Position numbers and translations under genes: made by a program
Notes under the pieces: generated by a model
Told to the model about the DNA's origin: nothing
What the model saw: the letters and a program-made list of their open reading frames with translations, nothing else
Databases searched by the model: none
Part shown: one piece after another, positions 10,210 to 21,733 of the stretch
Layout of the letters: every line of letters begins with the position of its first letter
Position numbering within the stretch: position 1 is the stretch's first letter
Assembly (NCBI GenBank): GCA_030549205.1
Contig: JAUKTV010000004.1
Location: 2,108,001 to 2,172,000 of the forward strand
Length of the DNA stretch: 64,000 nucleotides
Source of the DNA: Apiosordaria backusii
Taxonomy: Eukaryota > Ascomycota > Sordariomycetes > Sordariales > Lasiosphaeriaceae
Direction of reading: 5' to 3'

Positions 10210-12111
10210 GTTCCAGCCGACGAAATCAAGGGACGTGGTCCAAATGGGAGCTGGACGCACAGAACAACCGATACTTTAGAGCCAGACGGAACCAGAGAGG
10301 TAACATCATCGTTTACTTTATTTACCCTTCGCATGTGTCGAACATCAAATTGACATGTTGTAGGTGACTGGGAATATGACTACAGCTATCCACCAAGCAA
10401 TACGGAGCAGGCGCCTCGTGGTGATGGTGTGGATGACCTCGCCAGCTCCATCTCGAACGTGACTATTGCAGATACTTCGTACAACCTTGACACGCCCGGA
10501 GCACAAGACGGTTCCGGGTATGATGATTCTTACACATTTAGCGCCCCGCCTGGTTCTGCAGGGTACGGGTTACCTGTTGGCCCACCGAGCTCAACACAGG
10601 ATATAGCTTATGGGGATCAAACTCAGGGCTATGGAGCGCCACCCGCTCAAGGCTATGATGACTACACATCAAGGGGGAAAGGCAAATACTATGACCAAGC
10701 TTCTAGTTACAAGCAGCCCAAAGCGAAAGGATCCTCTTCAAGAAGACCCCGGAACAAGAGTAAGCCTCAGCCAGAAGACTTGACACCACCCCCACACGTG
10801 TCATTTGGACCTGGCGAGCCGTTCTACGAACACCAGAAGAATGATGGAGCGTCGTCTGTTGAGTCCGAGTATGGCACCGGACTTACGGATGGTACTGGTG
10901 CAAGCGAGGTCAACGACCAAGGTTTGTGTAGCTCAGTGTTTTGTAGAATGACTGCTGACGGAGAATAGAAGAGCAAGTCGTTCCCGACGATGGTCAATCT
11001 GGGTACTACTCAACCAGCAGTACTGTCACACTTGATCCAAGAGCGGCTGTTTTTGCAGAACCTAGCCCTATCGGAACTGAAGCTATTGATGATACTGCGA
11101 CCGTGATCCAGCCAACCGGTAAGAATTCTGTTCCACCGAGTGTAGAACCTGTCTTCTTCGTGGTGTCCCCTTTGCTAATTGATAACAGAAGAGTATTCTA
11201 CTGTGTCGGAGGTCTATGATGAAGATGATGGATACGCAACTGGCATGGTTCCTGGGCCATCTCCACCGGCCACTGGATACGACCAGGCATACCAATTTCA
11301 GGACGACCCTGGACAACAGACCCCAAGAGCTGTTTCTCCGATCGTGCAGAATCCTTACCCGTATGGAAACACCATAAACCAACGACTCAACGATAGGGGC
11401 TATGGGACCTCACACATGCAACAGCAGAATGACATGTGGAACAGTAAGGTGCCATTATTACAGAGCCCCTGATCTCTTACTAAAAGTCGATAGGCTTCGT
11501 TGTCGAGCACTCCTCGAGGTTTCAACCCGGAGAGGTAGGTGTGTCCCAATGCGCACTGAATGTTCTTTGCTAACTAGAACGGTTGATCAGGTCTTCAAGA
11601 TCTACTGGTCTGAGCCCCTCGGGAATGGAATGAATGCAACTGTGCGGTCTTACATGCAAAGGGGCGAGAAATTTCACTACAGTTTCCGTCGGTTCATTGT
11701 TGTAGCAAACGATGAAGGACATTGTACCTGCGTGTAAGTGACGTCCTGGTTTGCTCCTAAGGGCCCTTCAGCTGACCAGATGGAAACAGTCCTATTTTGA
11801 CGTATGGCCACCAGGCTTGCACGAAGAGGGGGGTGAAGCCCCAGAAGCATGGAATCGTACATGCACTTGGTACAAGACCTCGTCGGCTGGAGGGCGAGCC
11901 AGACTTGGGCTTTGATCCAGTACGGCTCGAACTGACAGAAAGGACCGAGAAGCTCGATAAGGAATCCCGAGTCAACTACGCGAAGCTCGTCACAATCGAG
12001 CACAACTACAGGGTCTTCTTCATCGGCCGCATTCTCAACTCCGATTTCCTCAACATTGTGACACCGGCTGTCGACCAATGCTGGCACAACAAAAATCGAC
12101 ACCACCGCTAA
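10206..12111 (+). CDS. DUF6590-type fungal protein, function unknown
   Basis: Seven exons: 10206-10299, 10364-10921, 10969-11118, 11189-11443, 11494-11534, 11591-11733, 11790-12111; 520 aa. All junctions are GT-AG and the joined frame is continuous. Residues ~1-40 are WSKWELDAQNNRYFRARRN-like, resembling a WW-type or short aromatic/basic motif. Residues ~40-340 are disordered and rich in Tyr, Gly, Ser, Pro. The C-terminal ~170 residues (FVVEHSSRFQPGEVFKIYWSEP, then FHYSFRRFIVVAN, CTCVPILTYGHQAC, HGIVHALG) match my memory of DUF6590, a domain of unknown function in Ascomycota, often in multi-copy families. No signal peptide or membrane segment. The first in-frame ATG is at 10206. A four-codon upstream ORF overlaps the start, suggesting translational control. 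Confidence 0.88.
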
Positions 12112-15100
12112 ATCCGTTTTCCCCCATTCACGAAGGGAATGCTCTTCAAACACCATTCGTGTGCCCTATCATCCACCATCATAGGGACAACATGTCCTAA
12201 CGAACGTTATACCGACACACGCTTTCGGCGTCGGCTGCAGACCAGCCGGCAGCCACTTCACTACAACAAGTTGATTCATTACGTTTTTGCAACCCCCCTT
12301 CAACCACCGACTATACGTTTCCTGCTCTTCCGAGTCGACGACATCAACACTCGGCTCAGCCACTGCTGCTTATTACGATTTACGACCTTACACTTCCTTG
12401 TAACGACCGAACTCTCGGGCGATAACAATACTTACGATGTCATGATGTTTCTTTTTTCTTTTTTGCTATTTCATTTTTCTGTCATCTCTGAAATTTAGCC
12501 ATGGAACATTGGGTTGAACAAATTGGAAAACATACTGTCTGGATTCAAACCATGAGGAGAGTTATTCCTGGTCTGTTGGCTGAGACAAGTTTACTACCAG
12601 TATTTGTTAGCATGAATGATGATATGAACACGTTTTTCTTTCAAACACTCCTTCCTTGAGACAAGCCGGTAGAATGTAATGAATTCTTGAAGGACCGGTA
12701 ATAACAAGATGAGTACGAGTTGAGCAACAGCCAGCAAAAGAACGAGGCCGCTGCTTTATCATCCACCTCCAGAATGATAAAAATCACGTCCCAGAAGACA
12801 ACCCCGGACTTAAGCCTGCCACGCTGAAGGTGAATGTTCGGAAGTCGTTGCCGTTTCGGCTCCGGCCCCGACCCCGATCCGATCCCGGGTTGACGCCATG
12901 CCGAACGGCGGCCGGAGACCGGCATGCTACCCACACCAAAGACGAGCAAGCCCCATAGACATCTCCAGGTTATCTAGAATGACGTTCACCCACACCTCCA
13001 TCAATACAGGCGACCAATAGATCTTGTTCAACCGTAGAGAAGACAGTCGCCGTTGTATAGAGGTCTCCTGTCCAAACTCTTGCCAAGCCTGATGTAAGAG
13101 GAAACTGTGCAAACAGCCCGGGGGATTGCGCCAACAGTCAACAGACAAAGAAGACAGCTGGTTGGGAAAAAATGCCGCATTATATACGGTGATTGATACC
13201 AAAGAACGTGGGATTTCAGCATTTTAGGCGGTAGACTCGCTTGACAGTCAAGGATGCACCGCTTGTGGTTGATGTTCGGATTGATATCAGGATACGCCGC
13301 CGCATCCCCAAAAGGCGTGATGTTCCACTAGTGGGGTTCAGCGGTGGTGGTGGTGGTGGTGGTGGTTGTGGTTGAAACATTGACCCGAACGGTGCCGCTG
13401 GTTGCCGCTGTCCACTGCCTCCGTCACTCCCCGCCGGCATATTTTAGGTGGGTGGGCACCCTTTGGGATCAGGTTGGTTCTGGGCTGAACCTGGAACAAC
13501 CTTCCAGGTTGGACGTAGCACAGTAGGAAACTTTTCGCCGCTGTGCTATCTCCGGAGTGCGATCGTGATCACAAAAGATGTCATGTGAATCATTTTGGGT
13601 ATTCAGATTGATTATCGTGAGTCTCTGTTGCACACAAATGGTGTCATGGCTCTGGAAAAAATGTTACTAAGCGCTAGTTTGGTTGTCTTGAATAATTCAG
13701 CCTTTTCATTTATCAGATCTTTGAGACAGGCGAGACAGAGACAGACTACAGATACCGCAGGCTGCTCTAGTCTCAACATTATTATCAATCTGCCTGATCA
13801 GAGAAAATGCTGGGGGATTGACTGGGCTTTTTTTTTCCACAGGCGAAGCAACAAGAGGGGGAATGGAAAAGCACAAGCCTTCCGCCGCTGAAATCGTAAT
13901 TTGTGGGGCCGATTGATAATCGTTGATTGATTAGATATATCCTTGTGCCGTCATTGCTGTTTCCACACAGTGATTGTGGGCACTGTGCGTTCCCCACAGC
14001 TGGGATTTGCTTTGCGGCAACGCTTCACTGGTGAGGTGTGGCCGAGTTCGGAGATGCTCAACAACACCTGCAACTGCTGGAAAGGGGGAAGACGACCCCC
14101 AACTTTTAGCACCTCCGGTGTGAGAGAGCACGGGATGGATGCATCTTGTTTGTGTGTTTCCCCAGGCGCTGTGGAAACTCCGCTGAGTCTACTTCTCGAT
14201 GCCGGCAATCTGCAACAGTTGCTGGGTTTTTTCTGGGGAATTGGCGGCTTGGCTTTTATGGGCGAAAGGGGGGTGGCGATGACACGTCTTTTTCTTCCCA
14301 AGGATCCCGGATGTCCACGGATGTTGTTGAACCAGATATAAGCCATGCAGGTACCAGTGGTTTTAAACATGGTTGTTGGGAAAATAGGACGTTTGTACAA
14401 CACGGCACAGGGCGACGGTCAACGACAGTGGAATGTTGATGAGACCATGTAAGATTGAGCTGGGCTCATTGCCGTGAAGGCTACCGATCCTCCCGGCAGC
14501 CCCGGGTGATCTGACGGATGGACTGCTCGGGGGGCCAGCCCCGTCTGTCTCCATTGATATCCGGGGAAAAGTGTTGAGCATGTGCCGAGGGAATGAAAAG
14601 CCATTGAGCCGGAAGCACAGGGTTGGTTGTGAGAGCCTCACAATGCGCATCAAGTGAATCTTGGTCTTCGTACTGCAGAGCTTAATTCAAGCTTACCTTA
14701 TATCTTCGGCCGTATGAGTGATTATCATGTAGTGAATAACGGAAGTGTCTGGATGGGCTTTGGTGAATACGCATCTTGAAAATCAGATGTGGTTTGTGTC
14801 CGGAGAAACACGGCAAAAGGCCCACACATTGGTTTTCTTCGGAACGGGAAAGGACAAAAGTCGCGCGCACTGTGTCCGGTCCCGCTTGCCCCCAAGAGCC
14901 TGGGCTTGGAAAGTGTATTGCTTGGCTGTGAGCTGACCTCAGTGCTGCACAATGACTAGAGCAGGAGGGTGTTAAAGATCGCCAGCCTCCCAGTTGCCCG
15001 GCTCCGTCTTCTTTTTTTCTCATCAAACCTTTTTCGCCATACCATTGCGACCACCAATTGTTATACGGATACCGCAGGCTTTTTGCATTGAACTTTCCGA

Positions 15101-15338
15101 AGCCTGGCTTTGACTCGGTCATACCATACCACAATACCGTAACCTGACCTCGGCCCACATCACGTTTAGAATTCGATCTCGATTTTCTGCAAATTTCGGT
15201 CATGCGCCTGGGTCTTTGACACACACTTTCCTATCCTCAGCCATTTCCCCAGCCTTCTCGCTCACCTCCCGCGTACCTATATCTTCTACCTATCGCAACA
15301 TACCCGTGAGGCAGCTGAGGGCTTCAACCACATCTAAG
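12112..15338. other. Intergenic region, no supportable gene (3.2 kb)
   Basis: Contains the 3' UTR of the preceding gene and the promoter of the next. A GGT microsatellite lies near 13342-13369. Open frames reach 180 codons but lack motifs or splice structure. I see no RNA gene. Confidence 0.55.
13342..13369 (+). repeat. (GGT)n microsatellite
   Basis: About nine GGT triplets in tandem, in non-coding DNA. The apparent polyproline or polyvaline frames over it are artefacts of the repeat. Confidence 0.8.
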
Positions 15339-17186
15339 ATGACGGCACAGACCGACCTTCTCCTCGCCCAGCGTGCGGCTGCGAGCATTCCTGAAGAGCC
15401 CCAGCCGGAATCTGCGACGCCATCACTTACATACTCGGACTCTGACGAACAGGAGATCGAGGAGCCAATGCAACCTCTTTCACGTCGTCGGCGGGCATCC
15501 ACACGGCTGATCGCCAAGAGCCCGGAAGATGTACAGCGCATAACCGGCGAGACCACAACCCAATTGATCCGGCGATGCTGCGGTGGAGGTTGCTGCCTCG
15601 GTGGTGCCCCGAAAAAAAACAAGGACGTGGAATACGAGGCGATCAAGTTTCCAGACAATGACGCATACCGTTCTTTGAACCTCAAGATCGACAAGGTCCC
15701 TACCACACTCAGCGGAGTGTGCGATCTTCCCGAGCAAACGGCGTTCCTGCAACCCGTTCGCCGGCCCTCCAATGTTCCATCCCCATCCGAACCCGCTGTT
15801 CCCTTTGGCACGGAAAGTAACACGGCCTCGTCAGTGGCCGGCATTGAGAAGACACTACAGGATTTGACGTTGGAGAAACTCGACACACAAATACAACCTC
15901 CCAAGTTTGTGCAACCACACCCACCTCACCATGTCTTCCCCGCGCGTATTCACAATACACGCGAGTTGACCAAGCCTGGTGCCGAAAAGCGCACTTTCCA
16001 CTTCGACCTCGATGTTACAAACTATCCAGAGGGCGAAGATGTTGACTTCAAAGTCGGCGGTGCGATTGGCGTCTCTGCGCCCAACGAGGCTTCTATGGTT
16101 CAAGAGATTCTCGACTTGCTCTTGGTACCACGGTTCCTGCGCGACAAGCCTGTGCTTCTCCGGACGACCAAGGGGCGCTGGCCAACCGTCTGGGGCGCCG
16201 ACGAGGCTCGGGAGATTGTCACCACACGCCGCGATCTCTTGACGTGGTGCTCCGACGTCCAGTCCTACCCACCAACGAAGCAAATGCTCCGCGTGCTCGC
16301 TGAGCATGCCACTGACGCAACCGAGCGCAAGATTCTGCTGTACCTCTGCTCCGCCGAAGGCCAGGGCGTCTTCTGCGACTTCCGTACCGGTCCACACATC
16401 ACACTGGTTCAGCTTCTGCATGCCTTCCCCAGCGCCAAGCCACCGCTGGATCTCCTCCTATCCGTCTTGCAGCCCTTGATGCCCCGTTTCTACTCGCTGT
16501 CGAACGACCCGCATGAGTCGTTCCTGACACGCGACGGGAAGCGGCACCGGTTGATCGAGATAGCCGTCACCGTTCATGAGGCGGAGGACTGGCGCTCGGG
16601 ACACCGCACGGGCATCGGCTCGGGCTTCTTCCAGAGACAGGCACTGAAGTTCATCGAGGCTCAGAAGAATGGGGAAAAGGACCCCGAGTTTTACATCCCC
16701 ATGTTCAAGGGCCTGATGGCCAACCCGCTTGCCAAGCAGTTTGTCTCGGACGGGCCGATGCTCCTTATTGGGGCTGGCGTCGGTATTGCCCCGTTCCGAG
16801 GGTTTGTCCAGCGCCGCTTGAAGACGGCCAACTGTGCGAATAAGGTCTGGGTGCTTCAGGGCGTCCGGGATTCGCTGGTGGACGAGCTATACAGTGGCGA
16901 GTGGGGTGTCCATGAGGATGAAGTGAAGAAGGTTGTGCAGAGTCGGCGGGGTCCCGGGAGGTATGTCCAGGAGGAAGTCAAGGCTCAGGCTGATTTGGTG
17001 TGGTATATCATCAATGCCGTCGACGGGAGGGTGTTTGTCTGCGGAAGCAGCAGGGGGATGGGTGAGGGCGTTGAGAAGGCGCTTGTGGAGGTTGCGATGG
17101 AGAAGGGGAATTTGGAGCATGATGAGGCGCAGCAGTTTTGGAATCTGAAGAAGGAGACGGGGCAGTATATTGCTGAGACTTGGTGA
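15339..17186 (+). CDS. FAD/NADPH oxidoreductase of the cytochrome P450 reductase type, no FMN domain
   Basis: Single exon. The first in-frame ATG is at 15339 (615 aa); the frame is open further upstream but without ATG. The N-terminal ~220 residues are disordered, Pro/Ser/Arg-rich, with a striking Cys cluster RRCCGGGCCLGG (Cys80, 81, 85, 86). The rest resembles the FAD-binding and NADPH-binding half of diflavin reductases: connecting domain, RFYSLSND (residues 383-390, the RxYS FAD motif), a GxGxG-type NADPH loop GAGVGIAPFRGF (about 478-489), VFVCGSSRGMGEGVE, and a C-terminal aromatic (penultimate residue region AETW). No flavodoxin (FMN) domain precedes it, so it cannot pass electrons to a P450 in the usual way by itself. 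The redox partner is unknown; the Cys cluster could bind metal or be lipidated (inference). Confidence 0.88.
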   Translation: MTAQTDLLLAQRAAASIPEEPQPESATPSLTYSDSDEQEIEEPMQPLSRRRRASTRLIAKSPEDVQRITGETTTQLIRRCCGGGCCLGGAPKKNKDVEYEAIKFPDNDAYRSLNLKIDKVPTTLSGVCDLPEQTAFLQPVRRPSNVPSPSEPAVPFGTESNTASSVAGIEKTLQDLTLEKLDTQIQPPKFVQPHPPHHVFPARIHNTRELTKPGAEKRTFHFDLDVTNYPEGEDVDFKVGGAIGVSAPNEASMVQEILDLLLVPRFLRDKPVLLRTTKGRWPTVWGADEAREIVTTRRDLLTWCSDVQSYPPTKQMLRVLAEHATDATERKILLYLCSAEGQGVFCDFRTGPHITLVQLLHAFPSAKPPLDLLLSVLQPLMPRFYSLSNDPHESFLTRDGKRHRLIEIAVTVHEAEDWRSGHRTGIGSGFFQRQALKFIEAQKNGEKDPEFYIPMFKGLMANPLAKQFVSDGPMLLIGAGVGIAPFRGFVQRRLKTANCANKVWVLQGVRDSLVDELYSGEWGVHEDEVKKVVQSRRGPGRYVQEEVKAQADLVWYIINAVDGRVFVCGSSRGMGEGVEKALVEVAMEKGNLEHDEAQQFWNLKKETGQYIAETW

Positions 17187-18806
17187 TTTTGGTACGAAGG
17201 GGAGGTTACATAGTCTCTTGGGCGATAAAGCCGAGAGGTCTATAGCCAAGGCGTTTGTTTTGTTTTCTTATTCCTTTCTTTGCCATGCATTCTACGGGAG
17301 TTTGTACTGCTTTTCCTTGTTTCATGTTGGTGTGGTGGGTTGGGCGCATTAAATTTCATACCAGACGTTTTGGGGCTCAAAGCCATGGTAAAGATTTTTT
17401 GGGATTATTGGTTTTGTTAGAGAAAAGATAAACGCACATGCACACATAACAAGTTACAACATCAGACATATGAAGGATATGGCGGGATAAGGAGGGCTCA
17501 AAGGATAGGTTCTGTCTTTATGTATATACATGTCTAATCTATCTTTTTGGAACCATCGCTTTGCTCGGTAGTTGGTTATTTGAGGAAATCTTAAGGGGCG
17601 ATGAATGTGTGCAACATTGCATAACAGCGCGGACGATGTCCAAGGCTGTCCCGGGTTTCGTCCAGATCCTTAAGGATTCATGATTAGTTGATTTTTGGAT
17701 AAGAAATTCTGTACATATTCTCAGGGCGTCTTGGGTAGTTTAAAAGACTCTGACTACTCATATAAGAATGCCTCCAACTGAAGTTTTCTCTGTTTCAGCA
17801 TTTCATGTTGACCTTGTGTCTGTGAGGTTATTCACAGACGGATACTCTGAGGGACTCCATTATTGCAGTACTGTTCAGTCTGAACAAAAATCGTAGATGA
17901 CGCCACTCCCAGTCTTCCTGGCAACACATCCCAACTGCTTTCTGATACAGGGAACAATCTTATAAATACTGATTCAGAATTTCAGATTGATCTCAGTCAG
18001 CAACCGCTTCAACCACCCCCACTTTGCTGTTGGCGGGCACGTGGCGAGGTTGTTCTCGGTGACTGCCGAGCAATCAGATCGCTTCCCACCCCCTGTCCGG
18101 CTACCCGATACAGGAGTGGGGTGTTCTTAGCGGGGACTTTTGTCAGCATTTGAAATGCAGTTTTGAAAGCCAGCCTCATCGCTGCGCTCCTTCTGCTTGG
18201 TGCCGAAGCCACGACGAACACTTGTTCCCGCCAACTTCCCCAATTCGGCTGTATGGTTTGTTGCCATTGGTTGGGTAACTGACGTCCTTTTCAACGGCCA
18301 AATGGCTTATCTTTCTTAATAAGCTTAATCAATGATGTAGTGATACCAGAGACAGATCGGGATACCGCGCGCGAGAGACCAGGAGAGCGATGCAATGCAT
18401 ACCCAGGCAGTGGATTACAGATTTCAGTCTAGAGCTCAAAGAGTTGGATGACAATGGGATGAGTGAGCCGCCGCAGCAAAGTGACAAGCAAAAAACTCCA
18501 TCCGCACCAAGTGGGGAGAGGGGTTCCCGGCCTGGCGATGGTTTGGATCCTCATGGAATCTTTTTGCGGTGCTGCTCTCGGCGGCTGGATCTCCAGGGTT
18601 CCATCATGGACGACTGGTCTGTCTCGAATTCTGCCGGGTAGGAACCCCGTCTTGCGTGCTTGGTTGTTGTCTCCAGAGAGGAAAGTGCATAGGGAGGAAA
18701 AAAAAGATGTAGATAAATAAGGGTCCTTCCCAACTTTCGGTTCCTGTCTTCATCTCAACTCAAACCACCATCACCATCTATCATCCCATCTTCGCCTTCC
18801 CTCCTC
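17187..18806. other. Intergenic region, no gene seen (1.6 kb)
   Basis: A+T-rich downstream flank of the reductase and upstream flank of the nitroreductase. No supportable ORF, RNA gene or repeat was recognised. A TATA-less pyrimidine/CA-rich leader directly precedes 18807. Confidence 0.55.
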
Positions 18807-19602
18807 ATGCAAAGATTCGCCAGTCCCCTTCGCACAATCCTCAGAACCACCACCGCTAGAGCCTCTCGTCCTATCATCACAACCCCTATCACCACCAGAA
18901 AAATGTCTTCCACCGCCACCGCCCCCACCGCCGGTGCCGACGGCTTCCTCTCCTACATCAAAGCCCGCCGCACCATCTACACCCTCAACAAGGAACTCCC
19001 GATCTCCACCACCCGCGTGCAAGACATCGTCAAGGAAGCCCTCCAGCACGTCCCTTCTTCCTTCAACTCGCAGTCCAACCGCGTACTCGCCCTCTTCGGC
19101 GCCGAGCACGACAAGTTCTGGGACCTCACCACCGACATCCTCAAGGGCATCGTCCCCGAGGAACAGTTTGCCTCCACCGCCGCGCGATTGGCCGGGTTCC
19201 GCGCCGGTGCGGGTACCGTCCTCTTCTTTGAGGACTGGACCGTCGTGGAGGGCATGCAAGAGAAGTTTGCGCTTTATGCTGATCGGTATGTTTACCCACC
19301 CTTCCTAACATTACTCCCCCATATAAGAATGGTTGTTGATGGTAAAAAATAGTTTCCCCCCCTGGGCCGGGCACTCCAACGCCATGCTCCAGTTCGCCGT
19401 CTGGACCGCCCTCGAATCAGAGGGCCTAGGCGCCAACCTCCAGCACTACAACCCCCTCGTGGATGAAAAGGTGCAGCAGGAGTGGGGAGTCCCAGCTTCC
19501 TGGAAGCTCACCGCTCAGCTCGTCTTTGGCGGCAGGGCTGGCGAGGCGGGCGAAAAGACTTTTGAGCCGTTGGAGACCAAATACAAGGTTTTTGGTGCTT
19601 AG
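18807..19602 (+). CDS. Nitroreductase family protein (Frm2/Hbn1-like), possible mitochondrial isoform
   Basis: Two exons, 18807-19285 and 19353-19602; 242 aa; intron GTATGT...TAG. The fold signature is RRTIYTLNKELPI near the start, SSFNSQSNRVLALFGAEHDKFWD, FFEDWTVVEG, then FPPWAGHSNAMLQFAVWTALESEGLGANLQHYNPL and a C-terminal GxxAGEAGEKTFEPLE. This matches the fungal FMN nitroreductases typified by yeast Frm2 and Hbn1, which are linked to oxidative-stress and lipid signalling. The first 32 residues are Arg/Ser/Thr-rich without acidic residues, like a mitochondrial presequence. A second ATG at 18903 has a stronger context (A at -3, versus C for the first) and would give a 210-aa cytosolic form of the usual family size. 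Dual targeting by leaky scanning is an inference. Confidence 0.93.
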
Positions 19603-20043
19603 AGCTGCACTGAGAAGAGACAAGATATTGCTCCTGTTCCTGGCACAGCTAAAACTAAGAAGACGAGGAGGTGGAACAACAGGAACTGTTAAAGTGGGCG
19701 GGCGTTGGAGAAGTGGAAAGAAAGCAGTTTTCATTTGAAGATACGGAATACCCCTTTTTGGAGCGAATAGCATGGCATGGGCTGGACGACTAGACATGTA
19801 TACATAGATCTTAGATGGATTTGGAATCATTACAAGACTTTTTCTATCTATCCCTATATCAACTTTCCCCGCGCACCTAACATGCTATAACGACGGAAAA
19901 AAAAGAAATGAACGAACAAGTTGATTGCCGCATTAAAAAGCAAATATCTACCCATAATTAAAGTTGAAAACATTTTGAACCTTTTTGTATATACAGCCCC
20001 CTTTTCCTTGCCCATGGAGACCATGGAGGTCTGCCAAGAACGT
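19603..20043. other. Convergent 3' region
   Basis: Lies between two convergent genes (nitroreductase and phosphatidylserine decarboxylase) and holds their 3' UTRs. Nothing else seen. Confidence 0.6.
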
Positions 20044-21733
20044 TTACATATTAACATGTCCTATAGCCTGCCCAACCTTTACTCTTTGCCCCTTTTCGAC
20101 ATCCCATGACCATCCTCTCGTCTTGCCAGTCTGAGGGTCATATTCAGATGCGGGCGCCTCAAAAACAAGAACAATCGTGCTGCCCAGTTGGAAACCGCCC
20201 ATCTCCTCGCCTCTCCGCAGGGCATGGCCCCTGAGTACTGGGCTGGCAGCCTCGTACGTGGCCTCGGCGTAACCCAGGTATGGCTCACCGCGCTGAGCAG
20301 CCTCCTCAGCCGCTCTGTCAGCCTCGGTGTCCGTGTTCAAGCTGTTGGTCCGGAGTTCCCTGTCAAAGTTGATCTTGATAGAACCGACGTTGGTGGCGCC
20401 GACGGCGATGTAACTGAAGAAGCCCCAACGCCAGCGGCCCAGGAGAACGACGCGCTCGTTGAGAGTAAACAGACCGGGCATGGTGCGCTGGAGGTAGGGC
20501 GATACACTGTAGAGTTCTCCGGCAAAGTGACGTCTCCTTTCGACAACCCAGTTGGTGGGCGAGTGGAAGCGGTGGTAATCTCCAGGAGCGAGGTAGATGA
20601 CGGCGTAGTAGAGACTGTGACGGCTACCAGGGGTGAGATAGTCGTACCAGGGCTTCTCGGCAAGCTCCAGCTCGGCGCGGACATCAGAGACGGAGGCAGC
20701 AGAGGGAGTGACGGATTCGTCCTTGGGCTGGTCGAAGCTGTCGTTCTTTCTCTTCTTCTTGTTGCCGGAGAGGAGATCGGGGAGAGTGTACGAGATACCG
20801 TTGACCGAGGCAAATTCTTCATCCCTTTTGACCAGTTCTTCGTCACCTTCGAGTTCACGCTGGGCGGGCTTGGTGAGCTTTTCGAGAGAGGCTTGGCTGC
20901 TAGAGAGACTGGGGGCAGGGCTGTTTTGGCCGAGGAGAGCGTCGATAGTGTATGTCATTCCCTTCACCTGTTCGATATCACCGCCTTCGATTTGCCCAAA
21001 CTGCAGAATTCGGCCGTCCGCGGGGGAAAGGAGAGCGTTCGGATTCGGATCCAGAGGTCGGGCACCAGGCTTTAGAGTACGGTAGAAGAAGGCGGCCAGG
21101 TTCGGGAAGTTGCGAATATCAGGCTCCTCAATCTCGTCCAGGTTGACACCAAAGAACCACGAGTACAGCCGGAATGCAGGGGAGCGGAGGTGATACGGGA
21201 TGACGAGCTCATTGAACCTGCCCCAGAGTCGGGACATGGCCTTCAATGGCAGAGTTGACATGATCTGCACCTGCCTGGAATCATTTGTCAGTCCTTTGTC
21301 CTGGCCCTCGAAACAGAGCATGCGTGGTGTGTGAAAGATCGTACCAAGGTCCATCGGGTCTCACCCGTGGCCTCTTTTTTGGCTTCTTGTCCGGTTCGCC
21401 ATTTTCTTGAAGTTCCTTTTCCCGAGAGTAGACCTTGTAGAACTGAACCAGGCCCAGGAAGCCGACACCAAGGCCGACGGGAATGGGATACCACCGAATC
21501 TTGGAGTCGTTCACTTTGGAGTCGGCCTTGGGCCGGTGGGACTGCTGGGAAAAGGAACGTTGGCCGAAGAAGCGCTGGCCGTATCGAGGTGTCGCGTGCG
21601 CCCGACGGGAGGCTTGGGCAGAGAAGTGGTGGTGAGAGAGGCGCGAGGAGCGTTGAAGGAGCGTCGAGCGAGTTAACCCAGTTACAGGTAACCCGACAGA
21701 AATCGAGGCAGGGCCAATCTGAGGGAACGCCAT
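20044..21733 (-). CDS. PSD1: Phosphatidylserine decarboxylase, mitochondrial type
   Basis: Two exons on the minus strand, 21345-21733 and 20044-21274; 539 aa. Exon 1 gives an Arg/Ser-rich presequence (MAFPQIGPAS onward), then one membrane helix (IPVGLGVGFLGLVQFYKVY), fitting inner-membrane anchoring. Exon 2 has the decarboxylase domain: MSTLPLKAMSRLWGRFNEL, LLSPADGRI, YLAPGDYHRFHSP, and the self-cleavage motif FQLGST, with Gly494-Ser495 as the predicted cleavage site that makes the pyruvoyl group on the small alpha chain. Reaction: phosphatidylserine to phosphatidylethanolamine plus CO2. A ~100-residue low-complexity insert follows LLSPADGRI and contains two similar short motifs (MTYTIDALLG and ISYTLPDLLSG). 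An in-frame upstream ATG at 21820 could add 29 residues; I prefer 21733. It is divergent from the Usa1-like gene. Confidence 0.96.

Noticed and set aside
20188..21075. 295-codon plus-strand frame antisense to PSD1
   Set aside because: Mirror frame of the conserved decarboxylase; a shadow of codon bias on the coding strand.
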